Origin: an uncultured Petrimonas sp.
GTDB lineage: Bacteria > Bacteroidota > Bacteroidia > Bacteroidales > Dysgonomonadaceae
Direction of reading: 5' to 3'
Assembly: GCA_934621705.1 (NCBI GenBank)
Contig: CAKTUP010000113.1
Location: forward strand, 1-6,368
DNA length: 6,368 bases
The notes under the pieces were generated by a model, which saw only the letters and a list, made by a program, of their open reading frames with translations, ran no database searches and was not told the origin of the DNA. This document shows, one piece after another, positions 1 through 5,012 of the stretch. How positions within the stretch are numbered: position 1 is the stretch's first letter; each line of letters opens with the position of its first letter. Both the position numbers and the translations under genes were made by a program.

Positions 1-214
1 AAGAACAGTATTTGCTGTTCCCGCCCGAATGGGCGACATTTTCATAACCGTAGGCGATTTATTCGCCTGCGGTAAAGCAAACTCCCCAAATCTCCGCCCG
101 AAGTGGCGGCACAACGAGTATGCTGTGCCGCGCTCCGCGCGGCTTATAGTATGTTTCTGTTTTTCTCCACGCGACAAGTCGCATGGAGTTAGTAATATGG
201 CGCACGCTGTGCGC
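1..214. repeat. Cluster of eight consecutive short hairpins, non-coding
   Basis: No credible gene is present here. Inverted repeats follow almost end to end: 3-8/15-20, 22-26/31-35, 47-57/63-73 (11 pairs with one G-T), 94-98/105-109, 106-113/124-131, 127-133/137-143 (GCCGCGC/GCGCGGC, 3-base loop), 165-175/178-188 (one mismatch) and 200-205/209-214. The stems are GC-rich while the spacers are AT-rich. The motif CCGCCCGAA occurs in two of the hairpins (21 and 94). This resembles the palindromic intergenic clutter of Bacteroidota genomes. A structured RNA is possible, but I do not recognise a family. The element may extend beyond the left edge. Confidence 0.6.
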
Positions 215-279
215 TGGTAGTTTTCAAAAACTTTACTCACTTATTTTTTGAATTTTGCTTTACAAAATTTAATATGTAA

Positions 280-355
280 CCACCAATTGCACGGATTAGC
301 GCGAATAAATCAGCTTTACTGATTTAAAATTCGTGTTTATCGGTGTCATTCGTGG
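280..355 (+). repeat. Long imperfect hairpin with ATTCGTG-type repeats
   Basis: The 27-base arms 280-306 and 329-355 are inverted copies: 20 Watson-Crick pairs, three G-T pairs and four mismatches. A perfect 8-bp stem nested inside (306-313/319-326, loop CTTTA) makes the whole element nearly one continuous stem-loop of 76 nt. The right arm is itself built of ATTCGTG, ATCGGTG and ATTCGTG separated by 2-3 bases. ATTCGTG-rich palindromes are common dispersed repeats in Bacteroidota intergenic DNA, from general knowledge. A smaller 7-bp inverted repeat (251-257/263-269) lies just upstream. No coding potential is seen. Confidence 0.65.
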
Positions 356-361
356 CAAAAT

Positions 362-377
362 CCCGATAATTATCGGG
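362..377. repeat. Perfect 16-bp palindrome
   Basis: CCCGATAATTATCGGG is fully self-complementary. It lies between the long hairpin and the rlmN promoter region, about 115 bases before the -7 box, so it is too far upstream to be a typical operator for that promoter. CCCGATA-type palindromes recur in intergenic DNA of this phylum, so a dispersed repeat is more likely than a specific regulator site. Confidence 0.5.
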
Positions 378-453
378 GCAAACCTAATTATTATTCAAGA
401 CTCAAGTTCAAAAGTAGTGAATTTTTCTACGAAGGCAAAGCCATAACTTTCCA

Positions 454-484
454 AATCGTAAATCCGCAATCGTAAATCGTAAAT
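454..484 (+). repeat. Heptanucleotide tandem repeat upstream of rlmN
   Basis: There are four uninterrupted 7-base units: AATCGTA (454-460), AATCCGC (461-467), AATCGTA (468-474) and AATCGTA (475-481), followed by a partial AAT. The array ends about eight bases before the rlmN -7 box, so it covers the place where a Bacteroidota -33 element would lie. No TTTG-like -33 box is visible there. Confidence 0.75.
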
Positions 485-491
485 TTCTATT

Positions 492-499
492 TATCTTTG
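492..499 (+). promoter_or_regulatory. Predicted -7 promoter box of rlmN
   Basis: TATCTTTG matches the Bacteroidota sigma-ABfr -7 consensus TAnnTTTG at every fixed position. It predicts a start of transcription near 506 and a leader of about 14 bases before the ATG at 520. No -33 box is recognisable about 19 bases upstream, where heptamer repeats lie instead. Confidence 0.6.
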
Positions 500-519
500 C
501 ATTCACAAAGCAACAGAAA

Positions 520-1536
520 ATGAATCAACAACACCTGCTGGGCATTACGCTTTCCGAAATTCAAAAAGAAATTTCGGAACTGGACCTGCCTAAATTCACC
601 GCCAAGCAAATTGCCGATTGGGTTTACGTGAAACGCGTAACCGGTATCGACGAAATGACCAATATTTCCATCCGAAACCGCGATATTCTCAAAAAATGTT
701 TCGATGTGGGGCGCGTTGAACCCATAGACATAAAAACATCGGTTGACGGAACGCAAAAGATGCTGTTTCCCGTAAAAAACGGCAAGTTTATCGAGTCGGT
801 AAACATTCCCGAAGACGAACGCTTGACCATTTGCGTGTCGTCGCAGGTGGGTTGTAAAATGGATTGCAGTTTCTGTATGACCGGCAAAATGGGTTTTCTG
901 GGAAGCCTCACGGTAAACGAAATCTTGAATCAAGTGTATTCAGTACCCGATGCCGATGAGCTTACCAATTTGGTTTTTATGGGAATGGGCGAGCCGCTGA
1001 ACAATTTCGACAACGTGATGCGCGCCATCGAAATTCTTACGGCCGATTACGCCCTGGCGTGGAGTCCCAAACGCATCACGCTTTCCACCATTGGCGTAAT
1101 CCCCAACCTAAAACGGTTTTTGGATGAAAGCAAATGCCACTTAGCCGTAAGTCTGCACAGTCCGTTATCGGTGCAGCGCGAAACGCTGATGCCGATAGAG
1201 AAAACCTTTAAAGCAACCGATATTATAGAATTGCTTCGGCAATACGACTGGAGCCACCAGCGGCGATTGTCGTTCGAGTACATTATGTTCAACGGCGTAA
1301 ACGATTCGCAAATTTACGCCCGAGAACTCGCCAAGCTCTTGTCGGGCTTGGATTGTCGCGTAAACCTCATTCGTTTTCACAAAATACCCGGCAGCGACCT
1401 CGCCCCATCTACCGAAGAAACGATGATAAAGTTTCGCGATTTTCTCACCGCAAAAGGCTTCACCTGCACCATTCGCGCATCGCGCGGCGAAGATATTTTT
1501 GCCGCATGCGGTATGTTGTCAACAACAAAAGCGTAG
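520..1536 (+). CDS. rlmN: Dual-specificity 23S rRNA/tRNA adenine C2-methyltransferase RlmN
   Basis: Radical-SAM enzyme that in the family methylates C2 of A2503 in 23S rRNA and of A37 in some tRNAs, supporting translational accuracy. The 338 residues match the usual length. The cluster motif CKMDCSFC gives Cys112, Cys116 and Cys119 for the 4Fe-4S cluster. GMGEP (155-159) is the SAM-contacting motif. Cys330 in RGEDIFAACG corresponds to the methyl-carrying cysteine (Cys355 in E. coli), and Cys105, seven residues before the cluster motif, to the second conserved cysteine (Cys118). All catalytic residues are therefore present. The start at 520 gives a full N-terminal domain and follows the -7 box by 20 bases; no Shine-Dalgarno sequence is seen. 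The stop codon TAG (1534-1536) lies inside a palindromic repeat. A new promoter before the next gene suggests it is at least partly transcribed alone. Confidence 0.97.
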   Translation: MNQQHLLGITLSEIQKEISELDLPKFTAKQIADWVYVKRVTGIDEMTNISIRNRDILKKCFDVGRVEPIDIKTSVDGTQKMLFPVKNGKFIESVNIPEDERLTICVSSQVGCKMDCSFCMTGKMGFLGSLTVNEILNQVYSVPDADELTNLVFMGMGEPLNNFDNVMRAIEILTADYALAWSPKRITLSTIGVIPNLKRFLDESKCHLAVSLHSPLSVQRETLMPIEKTFKATDIIELLRQYDWSHQRRLSFEYIMFNGVNDSQIYARELAKLLSGLDCRVNLIRFHKIPGSDLAPSTEETMIKFRDFLTAKGFTCTIRASRGEDIFAACGMLSTTKA

Positions 1537-1560
1537 AGACGCGGCATTCCACGTCTCTAC
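1533..1560. repeat. Palindromic repeat overlapping the rlmN stop codon
   Basis: GTAGAGACG (1533-1541) and CGTCTCTAC (1552-1560) form a perfect 9-bp stem with a 10-base loop. GTAGAGACG-type palindromes are widely dispersed in Bacteroidota genomes, from general knowledge. The rlmN stop codon is bases 2-4 of the left arm. There is no T-run after it, so it is not a standard intrinsic terminator, although it could protect the 3' end of the mRNA or slow polymerase. Confidence 0.7.
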
Positions 1561-1609
1561 AGTCCCAGCATCTTAACAACTACATGAAAATTATAAATAA
1601 TCATAAATC

Positions 1610-1624
1610 GAAACGATTCGTTTC
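1610..1624. promoter_or_regulatory. Candidate operator palindrome upstream of the DUF4837 gene
   Basis: GAAACGATTCGTTTC is a perfect 15-base palindrome: two 7-base half-sites around a central T. Its last four bases fall where the -33 element should be (19 bases before the -7 box at 1644). The position would suit repressor binding, but no regulator is known for it and it could be chance in AT-rich DNA. Confidence 0.3.
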
Positions 1625-1643
1625 ATTTACAATCAAATAATTG

Positions 1644-1651
1644 TAATTTTG
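1644..1651 (+). promoter_or_regulatory. Predicted -7 promoter box of the DUF4837 gene
   Basis: TAATTTTG matches the Bacteroidota -7 consensus TAnnTTTG. TTTC at 1621-1624, 19 bases upstream, is a 3-of-4 match to the -33 TTTG. Transcription would start near 1658, leaving an A-rich leader of about 20 bases. Confidence 0.55.
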
Positions 1652-1679
1652 TTAAAAATAAATTCTTAAAGAAAATAGT

Positions 1680-2660
1680 ATGAGAATTATTAATTTACTT
1701 CTGTTGCCGGTGTTGGCAATACTCCTATTTACTTCGTGCGACGGCAGCGGTTTTTTGTCGGCATCTTCCATGTCGAGCGAAGTATTGGTAATTATGGAGA
1801 AAGACGAATGGGAAAGCGAAACGGGACGCGCACTCTTCGAGGTGCTCAACTCGCCCGCCAAAGGACTGCCGCAATTCGAACCCAATTTCAGAATAATACA
1901 ACTCACTCCCGAAAACTTTACCAGCACGTTCAAAGTTGCCCGAAACATCATTATGCCCGAAATTTCGAATATTTACACGGTTGCCAAACTCTCATCCGAG
2001 CTTGACAAATACGCATCGGGACAAGTGATTATGACCGTTCGCGCTCCGGATTCCACGGCATTTATCAATTTTCTGAGAGAAAACAAAGAAGGAATCGTCG
2101 ATTATATCCTCAACAAAGAAATGGAGCGTACTGCCAAATGGTTGATCAAGGATTCGGGAACTCCACAATCGAGAATTCAACAACTGTTCGGCATCAATAT
2201 CCATTATCCCAAGGGGTTGTCGAATATTACAGAACATCCCAATTTTTACTGGGCAACCAACAGCGCCGGCCGCGCCCGGAAAGACATCGTGATTTATCAG
2301 TTTCCATATACTTCCGAAACCGTTTTCGAGAAAGATTCGCTCATTTCCATCCGCAACCGCGTGCTGGGAGAATACATTACCGGCTCATTCGACTCGCACA
2401 TGACAACCTCGGCCGCTTACGATCCCTACTACCGGAAAATGGAATACAACGGCCTTTTTCGCGCCGAGTTGCGCGGACTGTGGGAAATGACCAGCGATAT
2501 GATGGGCGGCCCGTTTGTTTCGCATGCTTTTGTGAATCAAAACACCAATATGGTGGTGGTGGTTGACGTGTTTATTTTCGCTCCCGAAACCGATAAACGC
2601 AACATGATGCGCAGTATGGAAGGAGCGTTATATACCGTTAGTATTCCTAAAAAACCCTAA
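1680..2660 (+). CDS. DUF4837 family lipoprotein, function unknown
   Basis: A 326-residue protein with a lipoprotein signal peptide: Arg2, a hydrophobic run 3-17, then lipobox FTSC with Cys20 as the predicted acylated residue. The mature part is therefore probably tethered to an outer or inner membrane on the periplasmic side. The rest reads as the Bacteroidota-specific DUF4837 family: the N-terminal stretch EVLVIMEKDEWES with GRALFEVL, the middle FRIIQLTPENF with ARNIIM, and the C-terminal RGLWEMTSDMMGGPFVSH with FIFAPETDKRNMMRSMEGAL. I recall no biochemical function for the family. The start at 1680 is supported by the signal peptide, an in-frame TAA at 1659-1661 and the promoter box. In related genomes I recall this gene beside rlmN and pdxA, as here, which hints at a conserved neighbourhood but not a shared pathway. 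The stop codon lies in a CCCTAAAT-type repeat. Confidence 0.88.
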   Translation: MRIINLLLLPVLAILLFTSCDGSGFLSASSMSSEVLVIMEKDEWESETGRALFEVLNSPAKGLPQFEPNFRIIQLTPENFTSTFKVARNIIMPEISNIYTVAKLSSELDKYASGQVIMTVRAPDSTAFINFLRENKEGIVDYILNKEMERTAKWLIKDSGTPQSRIQQLFGINIHYPKGLSNITEHPNFYWATNSAGRARKDIVIYQFPYTSETVFEKDSLISIRNRVLGEYITGSFDSHMTTSAAYDPYYRKMEYNGLFRAELRGLWEMTSDMMGGPFVSHAFVNQNTNMVVVVDVFIFAPETDKRNMMRSMEGALYTVSIPKKP

Positions 2661-2691
2661 ATCCCCTAAAGTGGACGATTGACGATTTAGG
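2655..2691. repeat. CCCTAAAT repeat and two heptamers at the end of the DUF4837 gene
   Basis: CCCTAAATCCCCTAAAG (2655-2671) contains two near-identical copies of CCCTAAA. The first supplies the TAA stop of the upstream gene (2658-2660). Directly after it stand two perfect GACGATT units (2674-2687), which read AATCGTC on the - strand, close to the AATCGTA heptamers before rlmN. CCTAAA (2665-2670) and TTTAGG (2686-2691) can also pair as a weak 6-bp stem. Confidence 0.55.
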
Positions 2692-2703
2692 AATAATGGA
2701 TTA

Positions 2704-2733
2704 CCCCTCCCCAGCCCTCCCCACAAGGGAGGG
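2704..2733 (-). repeat. CACAA-loop hairpin repeat, copy 1
   Basis: A C-rich stretch is followed by the stem CCCTCCC (2715-2721), loop CACAA (2722-2726) and GGGAGGG (2727-2733). On the - strand the core reads CTTGTGGGGAGGGC followed by a G-rich tail. The same element is found inverted at 2780-2811 and inside leuS at 6174-6218. It lies between the DUF4837 gene and pdxA. Confidence 0.75.
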
Positions 2734-2779
2734 TGTGTGGTATCGATTAATCAGCTGTCAAATCTTTAATCGCAGTCCG

Positions 2780-2811
2780 CTCCCCCTCTTGTGGAGGGAG
2801 TTGGGGGGAGG
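2780..2811 (+). repeat. CACAA-loop hairpin repeat, copy 2, inverted to copy 1
   Basis: On this strand it reads CCCTC (2784-2788), loop TTGTG (2789-2793) and GAGGG (2794-2798), then a G-rich tail to 2811. Facing copy 1 across 46 bases, the two could pair into one long imperfect stem. With flanking DNA and the heptamer array, repeats fill most of the 241-base gap before pdxA, in which I see no gene and no TAnnTTTG promoter box. Confidence 0.75.
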
Positions 2812-2828
2812 TCGCACCCCGCATCTAC

Positions 2829-2897
2829 AAACGTCAAACACAAAACATCAAACATCAAACATCAAACATCAAACATCAAACATTAAACATTAAACAT
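2829..2897 (+). repeat. Heptanucleotide tandem array abutting pdxA
   Basis: Nine full 7-base units in register: AAACGTC, AAACACA, five perfect AAACATC (2843-2877) and two AAACATT (2878-2891), followed by a partial AAACAT. The array ends four bases before the pdxA ATG, so it forms the whole ribosome-loading region. Variation is graded: the perfect core is flanked by decayed units on both sides, as expected for an array that expands by slippage. Confidence 0.9.
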
Positions 2898-2901
2898 ATA
2901 A

Positions 2902-4008
2902 ATGTCAGAACAAATAAAAGTAGGCATCACTCACGGCGATATAAACGGCGTGGGATACGAGATATTATTAAAAGCTTTTTCCGATGAACGGTTGCAGGAA
3001 CTTTTCGTGCCGGTGATTTACGGCTCATCCAAATCGGCGTCTTATCACAAAAAAGTATTGGATTGCGGTGCCGTTAATTTTCACATTGTCAATCGCACCG
3101 AAGAATGCAGCGCTGGAAAAATCAACCTGCTCAACTGCGTTAAAGAAGAAGTAAAAATAGAACTGGGTACGGCAACTGCCGAAGCCGGAGAATCGGCGTT
3201 TATCGCGCTCGATATTGCGGCACGAGACCTTGTGGCAAAAAAGATAGACGTGCTGGTTACGCTGCCCATCAACAAAGACACCATTCAAAACGATAAGTTC
3301 CATTTTCCGGGACATACCGAGTTTTTGCAAGATCGGTTTGCCGATAACGGCAAGGCGCTGATGATTTTGGCCAACAACTCGTTGCGGGTTGCGTTAGTAA
3401 CATCGCATATTCCCGTTTCGGAAGTTTCGAAGAAGATATCGAAAGAGCTTATTATCGAGAAACTTACCACGCTAAACTCGTCGCTCAAGCGTGATTTTCG
3501 TATAGAAACGCCGCGCATTGCCGTGCTGGGACTAAATCCGCACGCGGGCGAAAACGGATTGCTGGGAAAAGAAGAACTCGAAATTATCGCACCGGCTGTA
3601 AAAAAGGCGCAAGATGCAGGAATATTGTGCGTTGGCCCTTTCGCTGCCGACGGCTTCTTCGGAACGGGAAAATACCGCGAATTCGATGCCATTTTAGCCA
3701 TGTATCACGACCAGGGATTGATTCCGTTTAAAACCATAGCCATGGATTCGGGCGTGAACTTCACTGCCGGACTGCCCATCGTGCGCACATCTCCCGACCA
3801 CGGCACGGCCTACGATATTGCGGGGAAAAACATAGCATCGGAAGAGTCTTTCCGTCAGGCCATTTATATGGCCATGGATATTTTCACCAATCGCCGCGCT
3901 TACGATGAAGCACGCGAAAATCCGCTCCGTAAAATGTTCTTTGACCGCGGTAAAGACGATGTTAGGCTGGATTTGACAGCTGAGGAGGAAAAAGAGGAAA
4001 AGGGCTGA
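2902..4008 (+). CDS. pdxA: 4-hydroxythreonine-4-phosphate dehydrogenase PdxA
   Basis: Cytosolic NAD-dependent, metal-dependent oxidation and decarboxylation of 4-hydroxythreonine 4-phosphate to 3-amino-2-oxopropyl phosphate, which PdxJ joins with deoxyxylulose phosphate to form pyridoxine phosphate. The 368 residues contain the family landmarks in order: ITHGDINGVGYE (9-20, the Bacteroidota form of GDPAGIGPE), PGHTEF (136-141), and three predicted metal-binding histidines, His169 in TSHIP, His214 in NPHAGENG and His269 in MYHDQGLIPFKT. TSPDHGTAYDIAG (296-308) is the conserved cofactor-side motif. An in-frame TAA directly precedes the ATG, so this start is firm. The last ten residues are a charged Glu/Lys tail that may be dispensable. 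No promoter box is seen in the 241-base gap, so transcription may continue from the DUF4837 gene. The leader is a heptamer array. Confidence 0.97.
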   Translation: MSEQIKVGITHGDINGVGYEILLKAFSDERLQELFVPVIYGSSKSASYHKKVLDCGAVNFHIVNRTEECSAGKINLLNCVKEEVKIELGTATAEAGESAFIALDIAARDLVAKKIDVLVTLPINKDTIQNDKFHFPGHTEFLQDRFADNGKALMILANNSLRVALVTSHIPVSEVSKKISKELIIEKLTTLNSSLKRDFRIETPRIAVLGLNPHAGENGLLGKEELEIIAPAVKKAQDAGILCVGPFAADGFFGTGKYREFDAILAMYHDQGLIPFKTIAMDSGVNFTAGLPIVRTSPDHGTAYDIAGKNIASEESFRQAIYMAMDIFTNRRAYDEARENPLRKMFFDRGKDDVRLDLTAEEEKEEKG

Positions 4009-4029
4009 TCTTCCGGCAATAAATATTCA

Positions 4030-4069
4030 AAAAAATAACGGCTGACGTTGAGGTTGGCCGTTATTTTTT
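4030..4069. terminator. Bidirectional intrinsic terminator
   Basis: AAAAAATAACGGC (4030-4042) pairs perfectly with GCCGTTATTTTTT (4057-4069): 13 bp around a 14-base loop. The A-run on one side and T-run on the other provide a U-tract in both directions. It sits between the convergent ends of pdxA (stop 4008) and the YitT gene (stop at 4096), so it can end both transcripts. Confidence 0.9.
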
Positions 4070-4095
4070 GGGAGATACCGAGCACAGGAAGCGTT

Positions 4096-4971
4096 TCACT
4101 TTATACTGTCAAACCCTTTGCCATAAACACCCACCACGTTGCTCTGAGCGATAAACGCGTTCATATCGATGCGTTTCACGAGGCGGAAAATGGAAGTGGA
4201 TTCGGTTTTTCGGGCAAGCACGATAAGCACTTTCTGAGGTTGCTTGGAGTACCAGCCTACCCCATCGATAACCGTGCAGCCGCGGTGAAGTTCGGAATTG
4301 ATGTGCGATGCAATTTCTTCGTATTTGTTCGAAAAAATAAAAAACTGCACCGATTGCCGCGCACCGCTGATAACCATATCCACCACATAATACAGCACGG
4401 CAATGATGATGAGTCCGTAAATGATTTTTTCGAGGCTCTGAAACAGGAACCACGAACTGAGGATAATCACCACATCCACGTACATCAGTCCGCGTCCCAT
4501 ACTTATGTAACGGTATTTGGTGATGACGGCGCCCACGATATCGGTTCCGCCGGTAGTGCTATTCATCGAATAAACCAGTCCAAGCCCCACTCCGCAGCAA
4601 ATTGCCCCGATAATACTCGCCATAAGCGGATCGGCGCTGGGCAACAGCGAATGAGTGATGTATTTCTCGAAAATACCGATAAAAAGCGTCAGCCCAAACG
4701 CGCCAAAAAGCGTGTTGAGAACAAACTTTCGCCCCAGCACAAACCAGGCGAAAACCAACAAGCCGCTGTTGATAACCAAAATGGAAAGCCAAACAGGGAT
4801 TCCGGTTGAATAATTGATCAGCAGCGAGATACCGGCCAGTCCGCCCGTAACGATTTTGTTGGGGATCAGAAAACCGGTAAGCCCTACGGCATAGAGCGCC
4901 AGGCCGATTACAACCAACACATAATCGCGCCACTCAAACGTTTTAAGATATTTTTTTGCAGGTAAATTCAT
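4096..4971 (-). CDS. YitT family membrane protein (DUF161 plus DUF2179)
   Basis: A 291-residue inner-membrane protein. Hydrophobic segments lie at about 17-37, 43-55, 59-78, 86-102, 117-134, 164-178 and 184-204. The family motif GGTDI is at 141-145, followed by a soluble C-terminal DUF2179 domain at about 208-286 (VQFFIFSNKYEEIASHI, RGCTVIDGVGWYS and VVGVYGKGF). Transport or sensing has been suggested for the family, but no substrate is established. It reads in the same direction as leuS, starting 41 bases after its stop, so cotranscription is likely. TGAGTTTG on the - strand (4986-4993) differs from a -7 box by one fixed base and could be a weak separate promoter. The start is supported by the leader of charged residues before the first membrane helix. 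It converges on pdxA across the shared terminator. Confidence 0.9.
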   Translation of the reverse strand: MNLPAKKYLKTFEWRDYVLVVIGLALYAVGLTGFLIPNKIVTGGLAGISLLINYSTGIPVWLSILVINSGLLVFAWFVLGRKFVLNTLFGAFGLTLFIGIFEKYITHSLLPSADPLMASIIGAICCGVGLGLVYSMNSTTGGTDIVGAVITKYRYISMGRGLMYVDVVIILSSWFLFQSLEKIIYGLIIIAVLYYVVDMVISGARQSVQFFIFSNKYEEIASHINSELHRGCTVIDGVGWYSKQPQKVLIVLARKTESTSIFRLVKRIDMNAFIAQSNVVGVYGKGFDSIK

Positions 4972-5012
4972 TTTCGATTTATTTACAAACTCAGGCTAAC
5001 TCTATCTCGGAA

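Noticed and set aside
29..220. 63-residue open frame at the left end
   Set aside because: It runs through the hairpin cluster, has no promoter or family resemblance, and its composition only reflects the palindromes.
487..933. 148-residue open frame on the - strand
   Set aside because: It is antisense to the start of rlmN, whose motifs are unambiguous.
1533..1560. Intrinsic terminator after rlmN
   Set aside because: The stem is strong but no T-run follows it, and the left arm overlaps the stop codon. A dispersed palindrome fits better.
2696..2893. 65-residue open frame before pdxA
   Set aside because: It is a translation of the CACAA-loop repeats followed by the heptamer array (repeating NIKHQTS), so not a gene.
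2829..2897. CRISPR-like array
   Set aside because: The units are 7 bases with no spacers, so this is a simple tandem repeat. The hairpins at 1-214 are not identical direct repeats either.
4048..4809. 253-residue open frame on the + strand
   Set aside because: It lies antisense to the YitT gene, which has clear membrane segments and family motifs. The antisense product has no recognisable domain and starts in the terminator region.
4986..4993. -7 promoter box for the YitT gene
   Set aside because: TGAGTTTG (- strand) lacks the conserved A at the second position and no -33 element is seen. Cotranscription with leuS is simpler, so it is only mentioned in the gene entry.
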